Origin: Argyresthia goedartella
Taxonomy: Eukaryota > Arthropoda > Insecta > Lepidoptera > Argyresthiidae
Direction of reading: 5' to 3'
NCBI GenBank assembly: GCA_949825045.1
Contig: OX463822.1
Location: 67,001-131,000, forward strand
DNA length: 64,000 nucleotides
Part shown: positions 43,538 through 54,007 of the stretch, one piece after another
Numbering within the stretch: the stretch's first letter is position 1
Layout: each line of letters starts with the position of its first letter
Notes under the pieces: model-generated
What the model was told of the DNA's origin: nothing
What the model saw: only the letters and a program-made list of their open reading frames with translations
Databases searched by the model: none
Translations under genes and position numbers: made by a program

Positions 43538-43828
43538 ATGGGCAACTGGGGAACCAAGGACGTCAAAGAAGAAATCTTGGTTTCACAAAACGCGGCGGGA
43601 GCTGGAGGATCTATGGCGAGCGCCAGTATAACAGACATGGCTATGACAACATTAATCGCTGTCCTGGCGCTATCGTTGCTGTTAGTATGCATCCGATACT
43701 ACAAGAAGAAAGAAGTCAAGTCACTGATGAAACGGATTGACGACAGAATTGGGAGGCAGATCAATGCAGCAGCAGCTCCAACAGCCGTCCCGAGATGCCA
43801 ACATCAAGCGACGACAATGGGAGTGTAA
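43538..43828 (+). CDS. Gypsy-B extra ORF: small myristoylation-type membrane protein
   Basis: A 96-codon frame lies downstream of integrase and upstream of the polypurine tract. It starts MGNWGTK, matching the N-myristoylation rule (Gly2, Thr6). A Gly/Ala-rich stretch leads to one strong hydrophobic segment MAMTTLIAVLALSLLLVCI (about residues 36-55), then basic residues RYYKKKEVK and a polar tail. A longer in-frame start at 43508 exists, but ATG 43538 fits the motif. No cleavage site or fusion peptide is seen, so it does not look like a normal env. It could anchor assembling particles to membranes; function unknown. It is intact although pol is broken. Confidence 0.6.
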   Translation: MGNWGTKDVKEEILVSQNAAGAGGSMASASITDMAMTTLIAVLALSLLLVCIRYYKKKEVKSLMKRIDDRIGRQINAAAAPTAVPRCQHQATTMGV

Positions 43829-44026
43829 ACGGCTAAGCTAATTATTTATTTTTGTTCATTGTATTGTGTATTGTGCTAGGGTTAGTTTTAAAATATAATA
43901 ATACAGTTTATAGGAACTTTCAGTTTTTAGAAATAGATTATAATTTGCATTCGGTATTTGGGTTAGTGATTATTTGTATTGTATACGTTTTTTTTTTTCG
44001 AACATTTTTTATAAAGGGGGAAGCAT

Positions 44027-44243
44027 TGTAGGTACATGTACATACCTACATAATATGTAAGCGAAATAAACGGAGTCAGGCTAGGCTGATGTAAACCAGG
44101 CCACTAGACTTTGGACCTAAGTGTGTATCTTTTTATGTTTTCTTATTTAGATATGTTGAAATATATATTCAGTTCTTTAGTGGCAGCATTGAGTATCATT
44201 CGTTTTATCCCACAAGAGTTAGAGACCCGTTGGCACCCCTACA
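44027..44243 (+). repeat. Gypsy-B 3' LTR
   Basis: 217 bp, ending ACCCCTACA, followed by the AATA duplication and by resumed LINE-4 endonuclease coding. It is preceded by the polypurine tract at about 44013-44026. Confidence 0.95.
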
Positions 44244-44999
44244 AATACAAGTTTTTATGATAGGGAATTGTTCGATAATAGGTACATTGTTTATCGTCGT
44301 GATAGATCAGCTGATGAGAGCGGCGCGGAGCGCGGTGGAGGGGTAGCGGTAGCGGTGCGCCGCGGGCTGCAGCCGAGTGCCCGGAGCTGACCCTGCCCCC
44401 CTCCTGCTTCTTCCGAGTGCATTTGGGTATCCGTGCCTTTATCACAACGCGGTAATCAAAGGCATACATTTTTGAATATATGTTGTGCTTACATACCGCA
44501 CGGGGCCTTGTATAAGGACACGTTAGAAACTTTTTTCGAGATTTGTGGCCAGCTAATAATAGAAAATCCCAATGATATTTTCCTTGTAACAGGGGACTTC
44601 AATATATCAGAAGCACAACAGGAAAAGTTTGTAAAGGCAATAGAGTATCGTACAACAAATAAATACTCAGATTATTCCACCGCTTTAAAAAGATTTAACT
44701 TTGCTTATTTAAGTTATCGTCGCAATCGTATTGATTTTTTGACCCTTTTCAAAATTGTTAACAATATTGATGCCCCTATTTTATTACAGTCACTTCATTT
44801 TAGAGTACCCCGATGCTGTGAGCGAACTTGTAGAAAAAAATCTCTTTTTTATATCCCTCGCAGTCGTACTTCTTATGCGGGTAATAGTTTCATTAAGAGG
44901 GCATGCAGGTTGTATAATGATAAGTTTGTACATTTAGATATTTTTAGCAGTAAGTTAAGTAAACTCAAAAAACTAACCATTACTTATGAATCAATTTAA
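44244..44999 (+). pseudogene. LINE-4 ORF2: endonuclease remainder fused to C-terminus
   Basis: This continues the endonuclease cut at 39049. It has SFYDRELFDNRYIVYRRDRS, ERGGGVAVAVRRGL, LNICCAYIPHG and FLVTGDFNIS. A premature stop or frame change lies near 44385-44430. At about 44635 the sequence jumps from the endonuclease directly to the C-terminal domain (YRRNRIDFLTLFKIV, SLHFRVPRCCERTCRKKSLF), so the whole RT is deleted. The C-terminal part closely resembles that of LINE-3. ORF2 ends at TAA 44997. Confidence 0.83.
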
Positions 45000-45364
45000 G
45001 CTGTGTCATATATATATGCTTTATTTTTGTTTTTCAGTTGTGTTCATGGGCGTACATACACATGTTTACATCTAGACATACATGTACGTATGTTAGTTGT
45101 ATGTAGCATTTTAATTTTGTATCCCCTTATTTTAGATTTTAAACATCAAAAATTAAATTAAAATAAAAAATCGCCTTTAAGTACCTTTTAAGTTTTCATG
45201 CACAAAAGCAATTCTTTCATATATAGATATATATTTTTTAAATGTTTTGGTTTGTAATATTATTGTTAGGAAACTGTAAGTCTACTATTTATAAGATTTT
45301 TTATGTATTACTTAAAACTATGTGAGACTGTTTGTTTCTTTAATAAATAAATAAATAAATAAAA

Positions 45365-46374
45365 TTAATCCTATCATAATTCATTTGTACAGCAATGTGC
45401 CACGTAATTTGTGCCCAATTTAGAGTTATATCAGCATTATATTCGCATAAAATGCTGTTATAAAGCAATTTTAGACGCAAATGTGTCCAAGGTGTACTGT
45501 AAAAATAAACCTTTGTGCCACTTGGGAACTGGTCAGCAGCGCTTAGTACGTCAATATTGTGCGAGGCGTAAGCATTAGCTTTGCAACGGTCGCGGCTTAA
45601 AGTCGTAACCGCCAGGCAGAACGCGTCGCTTACGCGTTTCGCTGAGTAACCCAGTGCAAACTTTGTTTTGCGGTTTGATGATACAAATCAAATACAAAGT
45701 TTGTACTCATTAGTACACTTATGGCTTGTAAGAACTGTTCCATTGATAGTTCACTAGAGAGTTGGTGACCAGTACACTAGTTTTTACTTAAAAACTGAAC
45801 AAAAGTGATTAATTTCTGAGATAACTTATTAAATGTGAGAGTAAACACAGTTATTGGCTTGTGTTTAAACGATTACCAAAAATGCACCTATTTTACTACC
45901 AATAAATTCGAAATGACTGCCAGAATGCCTAAATGCCAACCAAATTGTGTTTGGATAAATGATCACCAAATTTCTTTTTATGTTTTGTGTACTTATGTTT
46001 TAAGTATTTTTTGTTGTTCTTCATGTTCAACCTATCACGAAGGATAAAGGGGCCTTAGCTTCGCTCACCCCCTTTACCCTTCACCTAAGCTACCGCAGTA
46101 TTTTGCCCTGATATTTTCTGCAACTTTTGGTGATCATTTATCCATTTTGGTAAGAAAAAAATACTTTGGTGGTCATTTAAATTGTTCTCTTTGTTATTAT
46201 ACTACTTTGTCTTATGACCACTTGTATAACTTCTTGAGCGTTGTCGTTACTGCTAGTAGCTTTTATTTATTATTAAATTTAGTAAAGTAAAACGCTTCGT
46301 CTAGCACGATAAATACCTAGCTCATATTCAGTACCTTATTGAAATAACACAGCACTTGATATTCAATAATTTAT
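45365..46374. other. Non-coding; contains an 18-bp inverted repeat pair
   Basis: No coding is seen. Perfect inverted copies of GGATAAATGATCACCAAA lie at 45953-45970 and, complemented, at 46126-46143, 155 bp apart. The block between includes a GGGGCC...CTTCGCTCACCCCC segment typical of a dispersed repeat. This may be a small non-autonomous DNA element of unknown family. Confidence 0.45.
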
Positions 46375-46542
46375 TCAGGTATCTTGTGGAGATTTCCCCA
46401 CACGCAGCTCCCCCTGGCCGGCGAGCTCGTCGCTGAGCGCGTGCGTACGCAGCTGCTTCTCCAGCAGCAGCTCCTCCACCTCGTGCCCCGCCACCACCGC
46501 GGGCCCCGCGCCGCCCCACGTGGCCGCCGACACGTGCAGCCA
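46375..46542 (-). CDS. Candidate host-gene exon B (GC-rich)
   Basis: On the minus strand an acceptor CTCCCGCAG ends at 46543. The exon starts in phase 0 with WLHVSAATWGG and continues GPAVVAGHEVEELLLEKQL and HALSDELAGQ. It either splices out at a weak GTGTGG donor (exon end 46404) or runs to TGA 46375-46377, where an AATAAA overlaps the stop region as in a terminal exon. It is GC-rich, unlike all neighbours. Phase 0 matches the donor phase of exon A at 50640-50791, so the two probably belong to one gene. I do not recognise the protein. The opposite-strand frame 46384-46572 is its shadow. Confidence 0.5.
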   Translation of the reverse strand, partial: WLHVSAATWGGAGPAVVAGHEVEELLLEKQLRTHALSDELAGQGELRVGKSPQDT

Positions 46543-46569
46543 CTGCGGGAGATGGACGATCAATCAATG

Positions 46570-47270
46570 TAGGCGCTCTTCGAGATCTCTTTCGAACACA
46601 CAAAAAACAAAAGCTGTCCTGCTTCCTATGCATGCCTTGGGAGAAAAAGATGGAAAAAAAGTGAAAAAGAGTGTTACTGTTTAATATTTATGCTTCGGAA
46701 AGCACCTCCTCTTGTTGCGCGACTCGGAACGGAAACGGAACCGCAGCTGTCACTCGTACCAACGAGATGAAAAATTGGAGGTTATCTTTTCTCGTCGGGA
46801 GAAAAAACATGTCTGCTCAGGCGTCGGGCCATTGATTGTATTTCGGTGTAACAAGAGTCTAATACAGGTGTCGAGCCTGGTCGGAGTGTTAATCTACCAC
46901 ATCGTCGGGAAATAAGTAGATTCGCGTCAGCGGTTGAGTGATCCGTGTTGTGATTGGACATCGTCGTATCGGACGGCGACTCCTCGTGTCGGCAGGCAGC
47001 ACGCCGGCGACAGCGTCGGGCAGCGAATAGTGAGATTCAGTCCCGATCCTACCCAAACTTCTGCTCCTATCCCGTATTTCCTGCCTCGAATCGAGCTTTC
47101 GATTTCCGGTCTACGACGACAAGGTAAGGTAACAATCAAGATTTTCTCTCCCGTGCTGGCAAAAACCCAGCCCCTCAAGATTCCGCGCCGTTCGGTTGAG
47201 GCGTGGAATTAATCAGTTACAATAACTGTAAATCATGCGGAAGATAGTATAAAAAATTCTCCCTTTTTCC
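46570..47270. other. Unassigned, partly GC-rich
   Basis: 46930-47135 is moderately GC-rich and ends CGACGACAAG|GTAAGG, which resembles a splice donor. The frame before it (PRVGRQHAGDSVGQRIVRF) has no recognised domain and low complexity. It could be a retroelement leader or untranslated exon. Nothing is certain. Confidence 0.3.
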
Positions 47271-47279
47271 TGTTTCCCT

Positions 47280-48540
47280 TGTTAGCCTACTACTAAACAA
47301 ATCGCTATACAAAGGAAATTTGCCCAGCATTTGGAAAAAAACCTGGTGACCCCAATCCCTAAAGGTAGAGATAGGCACGACGTAAAACAATACCGACCCA
47401 TATCAGAGCTGAGCATTTTTGGTAAGTCGCTAAAAAATTGTCACTCAAGAAATAACTTCAGTCGTATTGCGCCATGTAGCTTCGGAGCAGCATGGCTTTT
47501 TTAGGGGGCTTAGTGTCGACACAAATTTGATAACCTACACAGAGTTTATCCTCAATGCTGTGGATCGTGGTAACCAAGTTTGCGCTGTGTATACCGAATT
47601 CTCCAAAGCTTTTGACAAAATAAACCACCATACGCTTCTGAAAAAAATACGAACAATCGGTCGGTATACATGGAAATCTATCTCCTAAGATGGCTGAAAC
47701 CTTATATATAATGATGGCAGTAGCTCTATTTCAAATTCTGTTAAGGTTATATCTTTAGAAAAGACTGTCTTCACATTCAGAAAGACCTCGACAATTTCAG
47801 CGAATTTTGTAAGTTAAATCAATTAATATTAAATACAGATAAATGTTATACTATAACTTTTACAAGAAAACTTATCCCCATTAACTTTGACTATAAATTA
47901 AATGGTAAAACGGTTGAAAGAGGTAACAAAATTAAGGACCTTGGTGTCATTCTCGATTCAAAATTTCAATTCAATCTCCATATACACAATATTGTCTCCA
48001 AAGCTTTCAAAAAACTTGGTTTAATTTTGCGACTATCAAAGCCTCTAAAGCGAGCTTCATCAATTAATATTTTTTTATTTGATTTTGTTCGTAGTATTAT
48101 GGAGTTCGTAAGTGTGGTTAGGAACCCGCAATACTTTGTAGATGTAGATCGCATTCAAAAATTACTATACAAAATCATTAGATTACCGAAGAGGTAATTA
48201 TTTCTCGGATTATGAAAATGCCTCTAAGCGGCATGTATTGCCTTCCCTAGAGCGTAGGCGGAAGTTCTAAGATTCCCTTTTCCTCTAGAAAATTATAAAC
48301 AATCACATAGACTCAACGCCGCTCTTGGAAAGGTTTTATTTAAACTTTCTCGTATATCCTTTTGTCATAAACAAACATTTCATATTCCTTTGTGTAGTAC
48401 CAACTACGCCAAAAATTAATTTTTCAGATGTGCAGCTTCCTATTATAACGAATATCTATCAGATGTCGATATTTTCTCAAATACATTATACAAATTCCAG
48501 AAAATGGTAAGAGAAATATGCTTCTAATTCTCATACTTTG
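47280..48540 (+). pseudogene. LINE-5 RT and C-terminal fragment (CR1/Jockey-like)
   Basis: A decayed plus-strand LINE. RT blocks are IWKKTWVTPIPKG (about 47328), YRPISELSIFG, EQHGFFRGLSVDTNL and YTEFSKAFDKINHHTLLKK (Glu where Asp is usual in the first catalytic block). The YADD region is deleted or unreadable near 47690-47780. Downstream, LNTDKCYTITFTRK, LGVILDSKF and a degraded C-terminus (KRHVLPSLERRRK) follow to about 48540. It has many stops. It resembles LINE-3 and lies between the two candidate host exons. Confidence 0.8.
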
Positions 48541-48837
48541 CAGCAATATATTTGTTAATTTAATCAATTTTAACTTCTGTACGGACGCAGCTCGTATATC
48601 ATTGATTTGTCAACACACCATTGACACCAATCCATATTCCATTTTCCTTGTATCAGCTAGCTATCACGGCGTCAGCGCGTGTGCTCATCCATCCAACATT
48701 AGATTGGGTTGTATTCTAAGTTTGAGTTGTATTTTACTACAATAAACTTAGTCATTTTTATCTTACAACTTCGTATCATTTATCGCTACGGCTTACAACA
48801 TTACAACTTCCATTTTCTCCCTACGAGCTCCCATATA
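48541..48837. other. Non-coding spacer
   Basis: No coding is seen. 48720-48760 reads TTGTATTTTACTACAATAAACTTAG, which resembles an LTR or 3'-end polyadenylation context. No paired repeat was found in the window. Confidence 0.3.
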
Positions 48838-50144
48838 CACAGTCAGATCATAAGTTCTGTCACACAATAAAAACTTTTGAATTTAGAACGCCGGCCACAA
48901 AAAAGTTTATTGAATTCGAATTTCGAATTTTTCATGAAAATAAAAATGTGTACTTTTTAGAATTTTCCTCATTTTTAAATATGGAGTGGACACTTAAAGA
49001 AGACCGTGTCGCAGTTATTGCGTTGCATCGTTGCGGTTACGCGCCAATTCAGATTTTCGACTTACTGAAAAATTATGAATATAACCTGAATATAACCAAA
49101 AGATTCATTTATCGTACCATAAAACGATACAAAGAAGACACTAGTGTAGATGACAGGTCAAGAAGTGGTCGCCCTCGCTCTGTTAGGACTCCAGCAGTGA
49201 TAAAAGCTGTGAAGGCGCGAATTCAAAGAAATCCCATACGTAAGCAGAAACTGTTGGCCCTTCAGATGGGGTTAAGCAGGACCACGGTGAAAAGGGTGTT
49301 AAATGAAGACTTAGGGCTTAGGGCATATCGAAGAAAAACAGGACATCGTTTGGACGCTCGTTTAATAGACCTGAGACTGAAGAGATGCCGCGCTTTGTTG
49401 AAGCGGTACGCGGGAGAAAAGCATCGGGAAATTCTTTTTTCGGATGAAAAAAATTTCACCGTGGAAGAGAGCTACAACAAATAAAATGATAAGGTGTACG
49501 CACACAGCAGTGAAGAAGCGAGCAACCGTATTCCGCGTGTCCAACGAGGTCATTTTCCATCCTCGCTCATGGTTTGGTTGGGAGTCTCTTATTGGGGCTT
49601 AACTGAGGTACATTTTTGTGAGAAAGGCGTAAAAACGAATGCAGTTGTGTATCAAAATACAGTCCTCAAGAACCTTGTGGAACCTGTTTCTCATACCATG
49701 TTTAATAACAGGCACTGGGTATTCCAACAAGATTCTGCGCCAGCTCATAGAGCGAAAAGCACACAAGACTGGCTGGCGGCGCGTGAAATCGACTTCATCC
49801 GGCACGAAGACTGGCCCTCCTCCAGTCCAGATTTGAGTCCGTTAGATTACAAGATATGACAACACCTGCTCAAAGCCTCATCCTGATTTGGAGTCACTCA
49901 AGGCATCCTTGATTAAGGCAGCCGCCGATATTGACATGGACCTCGTTCGTGCTGCGGTAGACGACTGGCCGCGCAGAATAAAGGCCTGTATTCAAAATCG
50001 CGGGGGTCATTTTGAATAAACTTTATTACCATAAGAATCTACGTTTTAATAAGTTCATTTTGCTATATAAATGTTTACATAAATAATAAACATGTCTAAA
50101 TTATTTCATATTGCACATGTGACAGAACTTATGACCTGACTATG
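48838..50144 (+). mobile_element. maT-type (DD37D) mariner transposon
   Basis: 1,307 bp with 27-bp terminal inverted repeats that differ at two sites: left CACAGTCAGATCATAAGTTC, right CATAGTCAGGTCATAAGTTC on its complement. It is flanked by TA duplications (48836-48837 and 50145-50146). It holds one broken transposase gene in plus orientation. Confidence 0.94.
48981..50018 (+). pseudogene. maT/mariner transposase (DD37D), broken
   Basis: Likely start ATG 48981 (MEWTLKEDRVAVIALH). The N-terminal half has two helix-turn-helix regions and a GRPRSVRTP linker. The catalytic Asp residues are in FSDEK, FQQDSAPAH and SPLDYK. I count 37 residues between the second and third, which defines DD37D. Lesions are TAA 49482-49484, TGA 49857-49859 and a frameshift near 49880. 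The C-terminus then reads LESLKASLIKAAADIDMD and ends at TGA about 50018. Inactive. Confidence 0.9.
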
Positions 50145-50259
50145 TACATAAGTATAAGTACATGAAATATTTTTAACGATCTCAAGGTTTATTTGTGCTT
50201 ATGTTTTTCTGTGTATATTTGGAAGAAACTGTTTGTATCCTAAATATAAATAAATAAAA

Positions 50260-50335
50260 TAAAATGGATGGCGTGGTAAAGACGAGGCCTATACCCAGCA
50301 GTGGGTGAATGTGGGCTGATTGATGATGAAAATAA
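50260..50335 (+). mobile_element. RTE-type LINE 3' end snippet
   Basis: A short plus-strand piece codes EAYTQQWVNVG and a stop, followed by a TGA-rich tail. This is the same protein end as in the RTE fragment at 42899-43242. 5'-truncated to under 100 bp. Confidence 0.75.
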
Positions 50336-50639
50336 AACAGTTTCACAAGTGTCAACATTTTGCGGCATTAAGAATACAATGATAAATTTGTTCCTGTGCA
50401 ATCAACAACCCCCAAATAAGTGTTACCAAACCTTTTACTAATTTTGGCGAATTACAAAACCGGAACAAGTGCTGTAATGCATTTATATCTCTCTTTCCTG
50501 CGGCCTACAGTGTTGTTACGGCGCGGTAGGGGCGTGTTGTCGTGCTGTATGGCGCGAGACTTTACCCCTACACTCCCGCAGAAACCTACTCAGTCAGCCT
50601 ACGCCGCCGCCACGCGTTGAATCATAACACATCACGTAC
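50336..50639. other. Probable intron sequence, nothing recognised
   Basis: It lies directly downstream (minus-strand sense) of exon A's donor. There is a moderate GC rise near 50500-50600 but no supported coding. Confidence 0.3.
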
Positions 50640-50791
50640 CTTGTCCTGCGGCACGGCGTCGAGCGCCTGGCTGGCGGGCAGGTGCGCGGTCGCGCCGCGA
50701 GCCGCCAGCACGCCACGTAGCCGCCATGCTAGCCCCGCATGCGGCACCGCCGCCGCCACGCGATGCATCACGCGACCCGCCAGGCACACCT
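50640..50791 (-). CDS. Candidate host-gene exon A (GC-rich)
   Basis: A 152-bp minus-strand exon. The acceptor TGTGCTGTTGACAG precedes 50791, and a strong donor CAGGACAAG|GTACGT follows 50640. It begins with two bases completing a codon, then EVCLAGRVMHRVAAAVPHAG, WRLRGVLAARGATAHLPASQ and ALDAVPQDK. It ends in phase 0, matching exon B. The composition is very GC-rich and the predicted peptide helical and Ala/Leu-rich. No family is recognised. Further exons would lie to the right on the minus strand, but none is evident in the window. Confidence 0.5.
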
Positions 50792-51640
50792 CTGTCAACA
50801 GCACACAATAGTAGTGTTTTTTTTAGGCCTGAGCGTAGTGAGGTACTCTAAAGTAGAATCCTGAGCATAGCGAGGGATTCAAAGTAAATCACTCGAGTTT
50901 CAAATAGTTTTTACTCCTGAGGTGGACACTATTATTTATCACCCTCTATGTAAAATGAGTTTTTTTTTTTATTGCGTAGACTAGTAGACTTTTAGAATAC
51001 AAATATGCCAATTACAGAGTTTTCGCTTTATGATAAGAAAAATACTTGACAAGTTATAAATAAGAATATATACAATCAATAACATATACAATCGGAAGTC
51101 AATAACCCAAATACACATTTCCCGAAAATGATTTCGATCTACTTGCATTTCTCCAAAGCTTGAAATTTTCGTATGCTTTCACACATTGTTCACGGGATTT
51201 TGTAGGTAACAAGACCTTACATCATTTTTTTTTGCGTATATTACAATATAATCTGGAGTTAAACTCTCATTTTCACTAAACTAGAATTTTTAATTTGAGA
51301 TCAAATATGTAAACAAAGGTGTTACCATAAGAGAAACTGTATGCTAGATCGATGGTTACTATTATTGAGAAAAAAAAAATACTATAATTTATTTTCATCT
51401 CTGTATTAAAACTTTGTAAATAGACGTAACATTCATTTTTTGTAAAGGAAAACAGTTCTTCCCGGCGAAAAGAAATATGGTGCTTGCAATACTAAAGAGG
51501 TTCGTAACCTTTTGATTCTTTTTTGAACTTATGCAAAACAAAGCTGCCAAAGCAAAAAAAAAAATAATTTAGCCTGATTTTTCATGGAGTACCATGAGAA
51601 CTACTCTGGCGAAAGCGATACTTGATTACCGTCAAACAAT
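50792..51640. other. Non-coding, AT-rich, partly dispersed repeat
   Basis: 50820-50900 holds a repeat-like GAGCGTAGTGAGG/GAGCATAGCGAGG pair. The remainder is AT-rich with no coding, and decayed transposon sequence begins toward 51590. Confidence 0.35.
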
Positions 51641-52450
51641 ATCGCAGAGAAGAAAAGTTTATGTACTATCAAGACGAGACTTGGCTTAATGAAGGTCATA
51701 CATTGAAAAAAGTGTGGGGTGATACAATGGGGGTAAGGGGAGGCGGCTTATTATATGTCATATTGGCAGCGAAGAAGGTTTTGTCGAAGGCGGACTGCTG
51801 ATGTTTGAGAAGAAATGGACTCCGAGTGTTATGAAGAGTGGATGAAAGGTATTTTACCCAATTTGAAACGAAAGTCAGTGTTGGTTATTGACAATGCACC
51901 GTAACGTTCACGGAAAGTGGAGTTGTGCCCTACCACCTCATGGCGAATAGCAGCCATTCAAGAATGGTTACAGTCCAAAAATATAACATATGAACCGACA
52001 ATGGTCAGAGCTCAATAGCTGGAAATTGTAAATAGACAAAAGCAGATATATCAAAAGCAAGTGGTAGACAAGTTGGCTCCTGTGTAGGAAGCAGGAATAA
52101 TTACGCATCGAAAAAGTATGCGAATCGAACTGTCAGTGAACCTTATACACAATGTCATAAGGTTGAGGTTATCTGAACTCGAACAATTTTTCACTCTGGT
52201 ATTCATTCCTGCTTGAGCCACTGTACATGGTATCACCATCCTCCGACTGCCCCACTGTAAACTGAACCCAATAGAACTGATCTGGACACAGGTAAAGGGG
52301 CATGTCGGAAGGAATAACAAAACCTTCAAAATGGCAGAAATAAAAGCCCTATTTCATGAGGGACTACAAAATGTGACGCCACAAAAGTGGAGTGATTGCA
52401 TTAGCCACACAATAAAAGTGGAGGAAAAAATGTGCCAACTCGATAACTAA
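51640..52450 (+). pseudogene. Decayed IS630/Tc1-superfamily transposase (DDE_3-like)
   Basis: Pieces in shifting frames are EEKFMYYQDETWLNEGHT (first catalytic Asp in DET), a GGLLMFEKKW stretch, VLVIDNAP (second Asp), TTSWRIAAIQEWLQSKNI, and LPHCKLNPIELIWTQVKG with the third acidic residue in PIE. Frameshifts and stops are frequent. No inverted repeats were located, so the ends are unknown. It could be a transposon remnant or a decayed domesticated copy. Confidence 0.78.
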
Positions 52451-52601
52451 TTGATGATGTAGTGGAACAATATATAATAAGAGTAACATAATCTGATTCT
52501 GATGATAGTACATCTGATATTGAATAAAAAAATGTTTTATTTATCCTAATCCTTATGTAGTAAAAAATCCTCATCCTTACACAGTATAAAATAAATATCT
52601 T

Positions 52602-52860
52602 GACGACCCGAATGGCCGAGTCGGCAGTGATCCTGCCTACAAAGCCAATGGTCCCGGGTTCGAGTCCCGGTGGGGTCAAATATTTGTTGAGCACGAATGT
52701 TTGTACCCTAGTCATGGTTGTTTATCTATCTAAGTATAATATTTATCTATATACGTTATGTGTATCGTTATCTAGTACTCATGATACAGAGAATCCTAGT
52801 TTGGGGCTAGATCAATGTGTGTAAATGGTGTCCAAAGTATTATTATTACTAATAATTATT
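52602..52860 (+). mobile_element. tRNA-derived SINE, second copy
   Basis: It starts GACGACCCGAATGGCCGAG, with A box TGGCCGAGTCGG and B box GGGTTCGAGTCCC. The body matches the copy at 9002-9258 (ACCCTAGTCATGGTTG and TTGGGGCTAGATCAATGTG) and ends in an ATT-rich tail. It is more diverged than expected for a very recent insertion. Confidence 0.88.
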
Positions 52861-53990
52861 TAGAAAATCATATCAATACAATACTTTCATTATCACTAAC
52901 AAAACAAAGTCGCTCTCCGCGTCTCTCTGTTTGTATATCTGTATACTCCTAAACCACGCAACCGACTTTTTTCACGGAAAGTATATTACGTCGATAACGA
53001 TATTTATGGCTCCGAAGGCGGCTTCCAACCCCGCCCAGGGTGAACATTTGTGTAATGAGCACACTCTTGTGTTTGCCTTGTTTCTGAAATATAATAATGT
53101 TTTCAACAACTGGAATGTCATTTTGACAGTGACGTTTCTTTCTATACATATCTGACCTCAAGTATAAATCCTAGTTTAGGATATTATTGCATGTTATTAT
53201 GGTTTCTGTGTCATTCTTGACAGTGGGATGGCCAAGGGCCGTTGGTAGGCCTGCCTCCGTGTTTTTCCTGGGAGTTTCAGTTAGAATATCTTGTGGGAAA
53301 CGAAGTTTCTTCTTTGATGTGTCGTACGAGACTCCCGAACGTCGTTTTAGCCGGAGAACCCTCGTTATATGGCTGTCATACCACCGCACTCTAAAACAAC
53401 ACTCTTCTGTTTTCGCTAATCTTTAGCCGAGCGAATGGTGCATAATCAATTAACAATTTATAAAGAATTTATTATTATTATTATTATTAATCAATTATTG
53501 CTTCAATTAGTGATTTATTTACATTCTGGTGGCTTTACGTCGAAGTCATAGGTATCAATTTGACATTGACGTTTATCGTGTTAACGACAGGCGAGTAGGT
53601 TTTTTATTGAAGTTCTCGACTTTGCCGGTTTTTTGACGAAGGAATCGGTAGAAAACTACGCACGTTCGTGCAACGTGTGCGTCGATATTATTGAAACTTG
53701 ATGAGTCTGTGCTCGGTTTTAACATTTATTTTTAACTTCTTGTTTGAACGCAGATAGATGGTTCGGAAAATTCATTGGATAATATTTCAAGAAATACGGG
53801 TAAGATCGCTGATCTGTCGAGGTATTTCTGTTTCTAAAGACGTGTGGTGTCGTGTTATATCGTTTCTGTGGAAATTGCAGGTAGGATAATCACCAAAATA
53901 CGTGGCCAGAATGCATGGACTGGTGACGCAGCAGGCGTCGTGAGGCGTATGGACGTCGGCTGTAGGCCAACGAAATTTGGAATGTCGACA
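52861..53990. other. Unassigned, with a short open stretch and an (ATT)n run
   Basis: A 72-codon minus-strand open stretch (53389-53171) includes RRSGVSYDTSKKKLRFPQD and GLPTALGHPTVK. Its style suggests a fragment of a repeat-encoded protein, but I cannot name it. (ATT)n lies at 53468-53490. Nothing else is supported. Confidence 0.35.
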
Positions 53991-54007
53991 TGGTGATTAT
54001 CTTGATA

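Larger units (their letters stand above)
39050..44243 (+). mobile_element. Gypsy-B: LTR retrotransposon inside LINE-4
   Basis: 5,194 bp with 217-bp LTRs (39050-39266 and 44027-44243) that differ at two sites. It starts TGTAGG and ends CCTACA, and has a 4-bp duplication AATA (39046-39049 and 44244-44247). A primer-binding-like TGGTGACCCCGACGC starts two bases after the 5' LTR, and a polypurine AAAGGGGGAAG precedes the 3' LTR. Coding order is gag, then protease/RT/RNase H/integrase in the -1 frame, then a small membrane ORF. Defects in pol are a stop, an internal deletion, a frameshift and an RTE insertion. The copy is young but already inactive. Confidence 0.94.
37330..45364 (+). mobile_element. 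LINE-4: non-LTR retrotransposon split by Gypsy-B
   Basis: A plus-strand LINE with 5' UTR (about 37380-37561), ORF1 (37562-38623), the start of ORF2 (38935-39049), Gypsy-B (39050-44243), the rest of ORF2 (44244-44999), a 3' UTR and a (TAAA)n tail (about 45343-45364). The RT is missing through an internal deletion near 44640. Its C-terminus and tail match LINE-3, so both probably belong to one CR1/Jockey-like family. The 5' boundary is approximate. Confidence 0.82.

Noticed and set aside
44290..44410. GC-rich block as another host exon
   Set aside because: It reads as LINE-4 endonuclease (ERGGGVAVAVRRGL) continuing the ORF2 cut by Gypsy-B.
46384..46572. Plus-strand ORF in the GC-rich block
   Set aside because: It is the complement of candidate exon B, which has splice signals on the minus strand.
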